Of a DNA stretch of 64,000 nt, positions 26,987 through 35,513 are shown one piece after another (position 1 is the first letter of the stretch; each line of letters begins with the position of its first letter). The stretch lies in assembly GCA_030123625.1 (NCBI GenBank), contig CP126121.1, forward strand, positions 970,179-1,034,178, given 5' to 3'. The DNA comes from Nitrospira sp. (lineage in GTDB: Bacteria; Nitrospirota; Nitrospiria; Nitrospirales; Nitrospiraceae). Under the pieces are notes generated by a model, which was not told the DNA's origin, made no database searches, and saw nothing but the letters and a program-made list of their open reading frames with translations. The position numbers and the translations under genes were made by a program.

Positions 26987-27076
26987 TTACGGCTGTTGAC
27001 CCTTTTTATAGACGAAGGCAGCCGCGACCACTAATCCAAGGATCGCCGCTCCGAATGTGAGCCAGTTTGCGTCCAT
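26987..27076 (-). CDS. 29-residue single-pass membrane peptide
   Basis: A short gene reading MDANWLTFGAAILGLVVAAA then FVYKKGQQP. It has a strong AAGGAGG ribosome site six nucleotides before ATG and an intrinsic terminator downstream, so it looks like a real single-gene transcript. Residues 6-23 form one hydrophobic helix rich in Gly and Ala. The lysines after it suggest an N-out, C-in orientation. Function unknown; small peptides of this type often bind and modulate larger membrane complexes. Confidence 0.7.
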   Translation of the reverse strand: MDANWLTFGAAILGLVVAAAFVYKKGQQP

Positions 27077-27355
27077 AGAGTTCCTCCTTATAGTTCCTCC
27101 CTCGTAAATCGCATGATTGAATCGTACATCAGGGAGATGAAGGCCAAGTGAAACAGATATGAAGAACTATTCATACGGTGCCGGGGATGAATGTCCGGAA
27201 GCGATGTGCCGTTGATGATTCAGGCCTTCATGAGGGCGCTGCATGGTGGCCGGCGCCGGCAGCATCGGACGATTGCACGCTGACAATGGACTTAGGGCGA
27301 CGGCTCTCGATGAAGATTTGCACCAAACCGGCGGATCTCGCCGGTATCATCCTCG

Positions 27356-27574
27356 CTAATGATCGGACCGAGGCGGTTGACTGACGGGTATGGCATTCTT
27401 CCTCTGCCATACTTCGAGCGCCGCGTGAAGGATGAGCACCGTGTTGTAAATTAAATCGCGTTCGTTGTCCGCAAGCGGCTTGCCGGCAAGGAGATGCCGT
27501 TCGATCGGCGCGCAGCTCGAAACAAAACGAACCACTGAGCGTGCGAATGCTACGTGATGAGTGTAGTCGGCCAT
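27356..27574 (-). CDS. Small hypothetical protein
   Basis: A 72-residue frame beginning MADYTHHVAFARSVVRFVSS, with a GAGGG stretch before the ATG. It is helical and has no recognisable motif. A longer in-frame start upstream exists but adds low-complexity sequence. I do not recognise the family. It stands alone in an accessory stretch, and coding status is only moderately supported. Confidence 0.4.
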   Translation of the reverse strand: MADYTHHVAFARSVVRFVSSCAPIERHLLAGKPLADNERDLIYNTVLILHAALEVWQRKNAIPVSQPPRSDH

Positions 27575-27768
27575 AATGCCCTCGTGGGTGGGGTGGCGAT
27601 GTACCACCGGTTTGGCCGTCGATGTTCTGGCGGCTGAAAATGTTGTGGGGAGGTTGTCACGAGTCGGCACGCCGAGGAAGTGGGTTTGGCGAGTTCATCG
27701 AAGAATCCCCACGTAGAGGAGTTGCCGCGCGTCGATCGTGAGCCTATTTCCGTCCGGCTGCAGTAAAA

Positions 27769-28089
27769 CTATGACGGATTCTTCTCTTCGACTGTTATGT
27801 CTCCATACTTCGAAATCTGAATTCGCTTGCCGGGATGTTCATGAACCTTCTTGATGACCTTCTGTTCTACGAATCGCCGCAACTCCTCGGTGGAGATGCG
27901 AGCAGCTAAAAACTCCGAGTTCATGACGAGGTGCCAGGACAGCTTGCTTGCGCCATTGTTAAAGCTAAATGTCGGTCTTATATTCTGACTGAACTTCACA
28001 TCGACGAAGTGTTTTTCCAGACATTCCCGTATGGTCTGAATTTTTATCGGATCAATTTCACATGTACCACTGTCCATGTATTTCTCCAT
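27769..28089 (-). CDS. Hypothetical protein
   Basis: A 106-residue frame starting MEKYMDSGTCEIDPIKIQTI. It has mixed alpha/beta character (FSFNNGASKLSWHLVM, KRIQISKYGDITVEE) and a plausible protein composition. No family is recognised and the ribosome site is weak; an in-frame GTG at 28113 is an alternative start. Base composition is more AT-rich than the neighbouring metabolic genes, which fits acquired DNA. Confidence 0.4.
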   Translation of the reverse strand: MEKYMDSGTCEIDPIKIQTIRECLEKHFVDVKFSQNIRPTFSFNNGASKLSWHLVMNSEFLAARISTEELRRFVEQKVIKKVHEHPGKRIQISKYGDITVEEKNPS

Positions 28090-28113
28090 CACTTTGTTGC
28101 TTCGGCCCCTCAC

Positions 28114-29229
28114 ACGGAGCTGCTCCTACTGCTTGAGGTGAGCTCCAATTACTTCCCCTCGCCGGCCGGCCATTCTTTTCCAATTCAGTCCGGTCATCTC
28201 CTAACGCGGGCGCCGATCTTGGCTCTCACGATTGCATCACGGGGCACATCTCGGAAGTTCCATACTCCCCTTCGTCTCTCTCGCTATCCTTCTTCGGCAC
28301 ATTGCAATCGTTCAACGTTGTCGACCTTGGTTAGCCAGGCACTGTAGCAAACGGCCTTACCCCCATTCAATGGCGCTATCGACAGGGCGACATGCCGTGC
28401 AGGATGCATTTCAACTTCGTCGGACCGCACGCCCTTTAACAAGAAAGGATCGGCATGGGACCGGAGGCGCCTTAACGAGAAAGGATCGGCATCAGTGACC
28501 CGCCAGAACTCTTCCTTCCTGAACGGGAAATTGCCGAACCGACCCACATCACGGCCCCAATATCAAGCGACTGAAGAATTGGGAACCGCCAACCTGGCAT
28601 TACCGCGTTGGTGCGTGGCGATCCTTTTACGAAATCAATGAGAGGGAGAAACTCTCTACATGATTACGGCCGATCACCGAAGAGAAGCGTATCGATAGCC
28701 GTATTCCCTCACCCTACAGTAACCTGTCTACCGCTTGCGGACTCCTTTGTTATCCCACTCATTGCCGGCAGATGCTCCCGACTTGGGCGCGAACGCGTCC
28801 GGCTACAGACGTGCAGCCTAGCGTGAACGACTCGTTGTACTGTAAATTCACGGTACGTGTCCCAAAGAATGACTCCCGACCTCCCCGACCCCTTTGTTTC
28901 CTTTCGCATTTTACGGCAATTATGATTCCTACGCCGATGTGTGTGAAGGTTTTTCATGGTGAACCGAAAAATACCCAGTTCGACTCTTGATAGCACAGAC
29001 AGTTGCTGACCCCAATTCTCCGCTTGCAGACCGAACACGATCAGTTTGTCTGGCTACGAACCAGGACACGCCGAGCTCTGTTCGACGGAGAGTAATGACA
29101 GAGATCGGTGGAGCAGACTAGCGCTCTGGACGAGCCATGGCGCATCATCTCTGCCACCAGTCTGCACAGAACACGACGTGACCCCATATTTGACGATACA
29201 GGGAATCAAGTCGACACTTGGCTTTCGGA
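28114..29229. other. 1.1-kb stretch without a recognisable gene
   Basis: Short frames exist on both strands but none shows a family motif, a good ribosome site or protein-like composition that I would defend. The only clear structure is a two-copy direct repeat at 28434-28492. The stretch may be decayed DNA between accessory modules. Confidence 0.5.
28434..28492. repeat. Two-copy 36-bp-period direct repeat
   Basis: The sequence AGAAAGGATCGGCAT preceded by CTTTAACA or CTTAACG occurs twice, ending at 28456 and 28492, exactly 36 bp apart. On the minus strand the two copies lie in the same reading frame as a 12-residue repeat (ADPF.L...RS). Either a small protein repeat or a non-coding tandem duplication; two copies are too few for a CRISPR call. 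Confidence 0.5.
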
Positions 29230-29460
29230 TTATCGGTAGGCGAACACGTCCATCTGAATAGATTTGATCGGCTTAGCCTCCCCGTGCACCATGCGACGAA
29301 CTCGTTCCGTGGTGTCTCGACTGAACACCGGTTCGCCGCAGTGAGTACAGACGGTTGCGGGAATCTGCTCAACCCGTACGAGCCTGCCATCAATATCAAA
29401 AACCTCGCTCACAAGTTCTTGACGGCTCTCAGTCTTCCCGCACACATGGCAGTGAAACAT
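29230..29460 (-). CDS. YgiT-type zinc-finger antitoxin
   Basis: A 76-residue protein with two CxxC pairs, CHVCG at residues 4-8 and CTHCG near 38-42, spaced as in the YgiT/MqsA N-terminal zinc finger, and ending with a short basic tail. It lacks the MqsA C-terminal HTH domain. It directly follows a DUF4258 gene (2 bp gap), and such pairs are annotated as toxin-antitoxin systems in which the zinc-finger protein is the antitoxin. Confidence 0.8.
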   Translation of the reverse strand: MFHCHVCGKTESRQELVSEVFDIDGRLVRVEQIPATVCTHCGEPVFSRDTTERVRRMVHGEAKPIKSIQMDVFAYR

Positions 29461-29462
29461 GG

Positions 29463-29771
29463 CTATCTCCGTCGGGAATAATCATACCATTCTGCGGGGT
29501 CAGGCTCATAGATCGTCACGATCTTGAGCAGATCCGAATCGACGCGAGAGATCTGAATATGCAACGGTCGGCCCGCCGCGGTGAACCCCAGTAATAGACT
29601 GCTGGGCGCATACTTGTACTCGGGATAATCTTCGATGATTCTGGCTTGTGCTCCTGCCTCCTGGATGTTGACGGTGCTGATGTTGCGTTCGACTGCACGT
29701 TTGAAGGCATGGTGGCTGAACTCGAACTCACCAGTGGATAGTTGTCGACGAAGATCATCCAGCGTTTTCAT
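29463..29771 (-). CDS. DUF4258 toxin-like protein
   Basis: A 102-residue protein starting MKTLDDLRRQ. The segment FSHHAFKRAVERNIS, then IEDYPEYKYAPSSLLLGF, then HIQISRVDSDLLKIVTIYEPDP is the DUF4258 pattern, a BECR/RelE-fold-like family with a conserved histidine-arginine pair. The partner YgiT-type gene follows after 2 bp. The predicted role is an mRNA-targeting toxin; this is inferred from family and partner. Confidence 0.75.
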   Translation of the reverse strand: MKTLDDLRRQLSTGEFEFSHHAFKRAVERNISTVNIQEAGAQARIIEDYPEYKYAPSSLLLGFTAAGRPLHIQISRVDSDLLKIVTIYEPDPAEWYDYSRRR

Positions 29772-30085
29772 GGAAGGGAATGGCAAGACTATAGTAAAAG
29801 CCTTCATTCAGCGCAAGTCGAAGCGAGGAAGCAAGAAGGAAGTGGAGTGTCCCATTGCGAGCGATGAAACGGCCGAAAACCTGGCATCTGCCGGTATCGG
29901 ACGGCAAAGCTGAATCGGTATTCCTGCGCCATGCACGATTCAAGATGCGACCCCAAATCACGAGGTGCGGACAGGACCCAGAGGCCAAGCACGTTACGAC
30001 ATCGCATTGAAATGTATGATTGCAAGACGCGACTCCAATAGCGAATCCCCGATGCACAACTTATGCTTACTTCAGATTCAGGACA

Positions 30086-32236
30086 CTAGTCCGCGGCACC
30101 GAAAATCTTGTCGATCGCGTCGTTCATCTCTTTCATGCTGCCGATGTTGAGCCAGCCCGATCTGTCGATACTGATTTCGCGCTCGCGCATTTCGTAGATC
30201 GCGCCACGTCCCTGCACCGGCGTGAAGCCTCGCGAGGTCTCAATCACATTTCCCACCTTGCTGCCACTTGTGAGATTCCTATAGTGTTGCATGTGTTCCG
30301 AAGACGTATCTGTATAAGCCCGTGCCGCCCTCTTGATCCACAGAGCCAGTAAGGTACCGTCGTGCCCTAGGACAGCCTCCTTGATCTTGGCCACATAAAT
30401 CCGATCGGCCGCACCCCCCGCAGGATCAATGAGTCGCCGTTTAGCTTCCGTCATATGGCCTACTTTCTCTGCGTCCTTCTTCGTACCGCTCGCCACTAAT
30501 TCGGTGAAAGCCTCGTCCGTTCGCAGGGCCGCTGGATCGACCTTGTTGAACAGCAGTTGAGCATCCACAGAGCTTGTGCGCAGGATTTCATTTCGCAAGG
30601 TGTCCATTTCGCTTGCATCCAGATCGGCCTGTGCGACCGTCTTAACATATTCGTCGCGCCTGGATTTCGGAAAAAATCGCTGGATGTTTTTCTCCTGTGC
30701 TTGGCCGAGCAAATCCTGGTAGCGCACCATAGTGGTCGCCAGTGCGTCGTTGAGGACCATTAACTTCACCAGCCCCACCTGCGCCTGCGTCAACCGATAG
30801 CCGCCCCCCCCGCTAAGGGGAATAGGTCTCGAGTTGCTGGCCAGACCGTCCAGCAGCACGCCCGCGGTCGAAAAGCTCGTCGCGCCCGCGATGTCGGCCT
30901 GCTGCAGCTTCCGGCTTTCTGTGCCAGAAATGCGCGCGACATCCTCCCCCTCCGCCACCTTCGTCCCGATGAGGAATTTGGAAACGTTGAGTTTATTGAT
31001 GCGACGGATGGTCTCCTCATTCGAATATTGCGCTGTGATCTGTGCCTTGCCCTTCTTCGGGCCTACCCTATAGATGAAGGCTGCCTTATCGTCGCTGATG
31101 CCGGAGGTATCATTTTTGATGCCGTCGGTAACCGCGACTTGACCCTCATATCCACTCTTTAGCGCACCAACCGCGGCCGCCAATTCATCGCGCGCTTTGA
31201 ACATGAACCCAATATCCTCTTTCAAGGTCTGCCGCATGACATCCGGGGCAAGATCGTTCTGATGTCGTTCGATGATCCATTCGGCACTCACGACATCGTT
31301 GGTCAGCCTGACATTGCGGTCCAGACACACGACATCAAAGTCCGTGTTAGTCCAGCGACCCAGCGTGTCATTATCATCCACCCCCGCCCCCACCCTGAAT
31401 CCGGTCATCGACTTTCCATTAACTGTGAATGTGCGGTACCGAGGGACATTCTTGCGAAACTCCCCCTTCGGGTAGGCGTGCAGCTCCGTCGGGCCGTCTT
31501 CGGTATATTCAATCCCGCCTCGAACGCGCTGCACCACATGCTGTTGGGCAACACCCTCGGACTTGCTGCTGATGTCAAGCCTTGCGTCTTGACTTTCTCC
31601 TTGGGAGCCACTTGCCGCCGCCAGTTTCCCCATCACATCCGCTTCGTGCTCCAGTCCCTGGTCATCGTTGACCGGCATGCCCTCCTTCAACTGTATCGTA
31701 GGTCGGACTCTTCCCTGTGCCTGTTGCACCACATGCCATGCTTCATGAGGCAGATGTTGCTCTTGCCCCGGTGCCACATGAATATCTGCCCCATGCGTAT
31801 AAGCCAAGGCATTCAGCTGCGCCGGTTGGGAAGAGTTGTAATGCACTCTCACATTATCCAAAGACATGCCGGAGAGGGACTCGATTCCCGATTTGAGGTT
31901 GTCCGGCAGGCCGGTTCGGTTCGGGTGTTGAGCCGGTGGTGCAGCGGGAGCCCCCGGTCGCTTCTGGAGCGCTTCGTCTGAACTTTGGAGGAGTTCTTTT
32001 TCGTCCGATTCCTGGCGTTGCACCGGTGTGTCATCCGGCAGGCTGACCGGAAGCTTGGTCGGGAGCCGGCCTGATTGCAGAAGCCGATTCACGGCTTGAT
32101 TTCCGATGGTCCCTTGTAACTGGAAGATTGGATGGCGCGTTGCACCGGGTTGCGTCTCCGATAGCATCGGTACCGTTCCCCGTCGCGCTCGACCGGGCTC
32201 CACTGTGGCGGCTTTCTCTGCGAGGTGCTGCTTCAT
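30086..32236 (-). CDS. DUF4157 (eCIS core) protein, putative injected cargo
   Basis: A 716-residue protein, last gene of the eCIS locus. I start at ATG 32236, with AAGGAGG nine bases upstream. The N-terminal 110 residues are low-complexity with a LQGTIGNQAVNRLLQSG repeat typical of eCIS-associated proteins. The eCIS core (DUF4157) domain spans about 107-205 and has a zinc-protease-like HEAWH at 164-168 plus a downstream LEHEAD. The remaining 500 residues match no family I recognise: alpha-helical, rich in charged residues, no signal peptide. DUF4157 domains are found beside eCIS genes, often joined to toxin domains, so the C-terminal part is a candidate effector. Confidence 0.8.
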   Translation of the reverse strand: MKQHLAEKAATVEPGRARRGTVPMLSETQPGATRHPIFQLQGTIGNQAVNRLLQSGRLPTKLPVSLPDDTPVQRQESDEKELLQSSDEALQKRPGAPAAPPAQHPNRTGLPDNLKSGIESLSGMSLDNVRVHYNSSQPAQLNALAYTHGADIHVAPGQEQHLPHEAWHVVQQAQGRVRPTIQLKEGMPVNDDQGLEHEADVMGKLAAASGSQGESQDARLDISSKSEGVAQQHVVQRVRGGIEYTEDGPTELHAYPKGEFRKNVPRYRTFTVNGKSMTGFRVGAGVDDNDTLGRWTNTDFDVVCLDRNVRLTNDVVSAEWIIERHQNDLAPDVMRQTLKEDIGFMFKARDELAAAVGALKSGYEGQVAVTDGIKNDTSGISDDKAAFIYRVGPKKGKAQITAQYSNEETIRRINKLNVSKFLIGTKVAEGEDVARISGTESRKLQQADIAGATSFSTAGVLLDGLASNSRPIPLSGGGGYRLTQAQVGLVKLMVLNDALATTMVRYQDLLGQAQEKNIQRFFPKSRRDEYVKTVAQADLDASEMDTLRNEILRTSSVDAQLLFNKVDPAALRTDEAFTELVASGTKKDAEKVGHMTEAKRRLIDPAGGAADRIYVAKIKEAVLGHDGTLLALWIKRAARAYTDTSSEHMQHYRNLTSGSKVGNVIETSRGFTPVQGRGAIYEMREREISIDRSGWLNIGSMKEMNDAIDKIFGAAD

Positions 32237-32309
32237 GGACCTGTTCCTCCTTGACACAGATCAGAATCAGTGTCAGGCATGGTGACGAATGGTGCCCCAG
32301 ACCGCTATT

Positions 32310-32528
32310 CTAGGACGAGGCCACCGGCTCTTCTCGTGTACGGTCGCCGTTGCTTTCTTCCACGGGTGACTCCTTCAGCACTTCCTCCAACACCTGAATC
32401 GCGCCACTGATGCGCAGCAATGTATCCCGCAGATACATTTGTTGTCGCTCCAGCTCCTGAGCACGCCCTTGACCCGCCTCCAGCTCTTTTTTTAAGGAAG
32501 CGATGCGACTTCGTATAGCCTGTTGCAT
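32310..32528 (-). CDS. Small coiled-coil eCIS-locus protein
   Basis: A 72-residue, highly charged helix: IASLKKELEAGQGRAQELER continues as a heptad-like coiled coil to about residue 50, ending in an acidic tail. GGAGAAGGGG lies upstream of the ATG. It sits between the fibre genes and the DUF4157 gene on the same strand. No family recognised; a chaperone or fibre-associated adaptor is possible. Confidence 0.6.
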   Translation of the reverse strand: MQQAIRSRIASLKKELEAGQGRAQELERQQMYLRDTLLRISGAIQVLEEVLKESPVEESNGDRTREEPVASS

Positions 32529-32580
32529 GGTGTTGCCCCTTCTCCAACATTCATTATCGTCGTTCGCCGGGATATCGGCC

Positions 32581-33141
32581 TTACTGCAACATCACCAGCA
32601 CGGGAATCTTGCCTTTTCCTTTTTTTAAGTTGCCCAATGCTTTCCCCACGATAGCCCCCACGGCCTTGCTGGGATCGATCACTTTCTGCGCGTGTCCTTT
32701 CGTGTGGCTGGTCGTGAGCAGATCGCCGACTTTGATCGGCGCAATATCGGCATCCACTTTACAGTCGGCAAAGACGCCAAGCGTCACCATCAACCCGATT
32801 TTCCCATGATCAATTCTCCGCTGATTGAGATCGGCCAACTCCTCGGCCGTACACTGGACGTGACGCGTGTCCCTCTTCTTGTCCGCATCCTTCCCTGCTT
32901 TTGCAGGCTGTTTTCCCTTGGAATCGAGACGTTCCTGACCGGAGACGGGTGGGGTAAGCGTGACGCTTACATGTGACACGATCCCGCACACACGAGTGTC
33001 ATAGCTGCGGGTTGTTAAATCAACTTCCGGAACAAGGATTGAAGATCCAGAAGGCTTGGATGATTGCTCGTCGGCAATCACCAGAACATCCCCGGCCTCA
33101 AGGGAGTCTCCGATGTTATTGAGAAACTGCGTGACGCTCAT
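32581..33141 (-). CDS. eCIS fibre-associated protein, paralogue of fibre C-terminus
   Basis: A 186-residue protein. Its last 60 residues (GDLLTTSHTKGHAQKVIDP, GAIVGKALGNLKKGKGKI, PVLVML) repeat the pattern at the end of the fibre protein upstream (GDLLTSSSTIGHAMK, GTIIGKALESF, GVIEVFVTL). The N-terminal part has a strand-rich GDVLVIADEQ region and a lysine-rich linker. It is separated from the fibre gene by 49 bp. It may be a second fibre tip or capping unit; function unproven. Confidence 0.65.
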   Translation of the reverse strand: MSVTQFLNNIGDSLEAGDVLVIADEQSSKPSGSSILVPEVDLTTRSYDTRVCGIVSHVSVTLTPPVSGQERLDSKGKQPAKAGKDADKKRDTRHVQCTAEELADLNQRRIDHGKIGLMVTLGVFADCKVDADIAPIKVGDLLTTSHTKGHAQKVIDPSKAVGAIVGKALGNLKKGKGKIPVLVMLQ

Positions 33142-33190
33142 CTGTCGCTTTCCTTTCTCCTCGGCCGATGCTTGCTGTCGAGCCCGAGCA

Positions 33191-34795
33191 TCACCTCAAC
33201 GTCACAAACACCTCGATCACGCCCGTTTCTGAATGGAATGATTCAAGCGCTTTCCCGATAATCGTTCCCGGAGCATAGATTTCGACTCCGCCCACCACAA
33301 GAGCCGTCGCTTTCATGGCATGTCCGATCGTTGATGATGAGGTCAATAAATCTCCCCGATTGATCGGCCCATTTTCATCCGTCACTTTACAAGGCACACG
33401 ACCACTCAGAGCCACAGGATAGGCGCGTTTGCCGTCGTGCCGTTTCTCATCCTCGCCATGTTCGACACCCAACAAGAAACCGGGCAACGTTGAAATCACA
33501 CCGATGATCAAATCATCATTCGCCCGTTCGGATTTCACGATTCGATCTTCTTTCCGATCGAGACAGACAACGTCTCCCGGATCAAGCGTCAAATCGGAGT
33601 AGTAGTTTTCGGCCAAGTCTCGTGGACCGCTTTGCGATCCATTTCGAGCCCAAATCGTCCCCTCCGCCTCGATATCCCATGTATGAACGCCGCCGGCCCA
33701 GCCCGCTGTCTTCGGTTTAGCGGAAAACCCATGAGTTCCGATGTTGCCGGTTACTTCCAAGTCACCGTTGACTTGCAAGTAATCCCATAACTTCACCACG
33801 CGCCGGGATGGACTTGTCGTCGTAACCGTCCTTCCAAGGATCATCAACGCACCGTATTGACCGCCATCATTTTCAATTGCGGCATAGCCGGGAGTATTCC
33901 CGATTCCCGTATGATTATGGTCGGCCTTCGTAAAATACAGATCCGAATTGCCGGCTCGAATATCGCCAACGACCTCTAACTTTCCCTGAGGGGCGTTCGT
34001 TCCGATGCCGACCTTGCCAGAGGGTATTAAGGAAATGTGGTCTTGAGGACCATTCGAAGTTCCTATTTCCAATGTGCTGTCTTCTCCGGTCCTCGCATAA
34101 TAGCGAATCCAAGCCTTACCGCTACCGGAAAATAATATTCCTGACGCATCGGTATTCCCGTCCGTCGGCATGATCGCCCCACCAAACATGTGCAATTTTG
34201 CCTTTGGAGTCGTCGTTCCAATGCCGATGTTGCCGGCCACCGTCGCATCTCCCGTGACGCTCAAACTGTTTGCCGCAAGGTTGACCGTCGGATCGATCGC
34301 GCTGCCGGCCATTTTACGGACGGTGCTATCGACCGTGCTGATGTTTCCCCCGCCGTCCAACTTCACCTTCGCGAGCACAATGACGGAGCCGTCGTTCACC
34401 GGGACCGTTGTTCCTGCTTCCACGAGGGGGCGTTCCGTCGTACGCGTATAGTTATCGACTCCCCCTGCCGTGTAATGGTCACTTGGGTCGGAGACTTCTT
34501 TGTATTGGGCCGTGATATACACATCCGCATTCGATCCGAACGGTGTGAGGTCTTTCGATTGAGCATCCAAGAGCACAAGCTCTCGCCCGTCTTTATCAAT
34601 TGCCATTCCTGAACCGATGCCGATGATCTTGTCGGCGGACTTGGTCACCTCAAGCCCTCCGTCCGCGATCCCCCAGGTGTGCAGCAACCGGTTATGCCGT
34701 CGCCGCATATCCATGTGATACGCCTGCTCATCCGTAAAATCCTTCTCGACAAGAAACTGCGAAGTGAAATAATTCAGCCGCTTGACATCCGCCAT
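33191..34795 (-). CDS. eCIS tail fibre-like protein
   Basis: A 534-residue fibre. The N-terminal 50 residues (RLNYFTSQFLVEKDFTDEQA, then HMDMRRRHNRLLH) are the baseplate-attachment module found in fibre-like proteins of eCIS loci. The middle contains repeated beta-helix phrases (GNIGIGTTTPKAKLH, GKVGIGTNAPQGKLEV, GDLEVTGNIGTHG). The C-terminal 130 residues resemble phage peptidase G2/fibre maturation domains (PVALSGRVPCKV, GDLLTSSSTIGHAMK). It would bind the target surface. The ATG lies just after the stop of the preceding tail protein. Confidence 0.8.
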   Translation of the reverse strand: MADVKRLNYFTSQFLVEKDFTDEQAYHMDMRRRHNRLLHTWGIADGGLEVTKSADKIIGIGSGMAIDKDGRELVLLDAQSKDLTPFGSNADVYITAQYKEVSDPSDHYTAGGVDNYTRTTERPLVEAGTTVPVNDGSVIVLAKVKLDGGGNISTVDSTVRKMAGSAIDPTVNLAANSLSVTGDATVAGNIGIGTTTPKAKLHMFGGAIMPTDGNTDASGILFSGSGKAWIRYYARTGEDSTLEIGTSNGPQDHISLIPSGKVGIGTNAPQGKLEVVGDIRAGNSDLYFTKADHNHTGIGNTPGYAAIENDGGQYGALMILGRTVTTTSPSRRVVKLWDYLQVNGDLEVTGNIGTHGFSAKPKTAGWAGGVHTWDIEAEGTIWARNGSQSGPRDLAENYYSDLTLDPGDVVCLDRKEDRIVKSERANDDLIIGVISTLPGFLLGVEHGEDEKRHDGKRAYPVALSGRVPCKVTDENGPINRGDLLTSSSTIGHAMKATALVVGGVEIYAPGTIIGKALESFHSETGVIEVFVTLR

Positions 34796-34797
34796 GG

Positions 34798-35484
34798 TCA
34801 CTCCTCCCCTTGAGCCGTCCCTAACAGGGTATCGACGCCGACCGTTGAGTGCCGTCCGATTTGCATACTTGGGAACACCGGGATGAGCTCATAAAACGTG
34901 TGCGCCGGCTTCTCAAGATCGATCAGCGCGCGGGCGATCTCCATTTGCCGCTCTTGCACCGTCGGCGCAACCCGCGGCAACGAAATCTTGACCCGAAAAA
35001 AATGAGGCTTTTCACCGCCCACATACATATCCACGCCGATGGTCGATCGAACCCCGATTTGTACGCCCTCGTCCCCATCTTCAACCACGGTCGGAACACT
35101 GACGGTAAAAATCGACAGCAGATCCTGTAAATTCTTTTTGGTTCCTCGCCACCGGTACAACTGTGCAATCTTCGCGACAAACTCGCGTTGCTTGGCCAAG
35201 CCTACATCGGCACGCAGACTAAAGGCCGTCCAGCTTGCCAGCCATGACAAGAATTCTTCCGGTGTCTGATAGGGATCGAAATACTTCGCGACCCCTGCAA
35301 TGTTTTCTTCTATCCCTTGAGCTGGAAACTGAACTCCCACCTCCGGAAACTCTACGCCGTCTTGCCGACCGAGCAGAATCTTCTCAAAGGCGAGCAACAA
35401 TTGTCCGAGATACGGATCTTCCTGGTAGATCGCCGGCAGAGACTGCACGAGGCTGCTTGCCGACTGTGTGGTCTGCGTGGCCAT
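34798..35484 (-). CDS. Phage tail protein I-like baseplate component of eCIS
   Basis: A 228-residue protein of the phage P2 tail protein I type. LPAIYQEDPYLGQLLLAFEK and FDPYQTPEEFLSWLASWTAF, followed by LYRWRGTKKNLQDLLSIF, are the family hallmarks. A C-terminal beta domain (KPHFFRVKISLP, HTFYELIPV) follows. It links baseplate wedges to fibres. It is placed between baseplate J and the fibre gene, as expected. Confidence 0.85.
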   Translation of the reverse strand: MATQTTQSASSLVQSLPAIYQEDPYLGQLLLAFEKILLGRQDGVEFPEVGVQFPAQGIEENIAGVAKYFDPYQTPEEFLSWLASWTAFSLRADVGLAKQREFVAKIAQLYRWRGTKKNLQDLLSIFTVSVPTVVEDGDEGVQIGVRSTIGVDMYVGGEKPHFFRVKISLPRVAPTVQERQMEIARALIDLEKPAHTFYELIPVFPSMQIGRHSTVGVDTLLGTAQGEE

Positions 35485-35513
35485 GACCCTCCTCACCCAT
35501 GTGCCGTTGCCGG

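Noticed and set aside
28434-28492. CRISPR array
   Set aside because: Only two repeat copies, with a spacer of about 14 bp, and no cas genes nearby.
28709-29038. 109-codon minus-strand frame
   Set aside because: No ribosome site or motif, and basic low-information composition; not distinguishable from chance.
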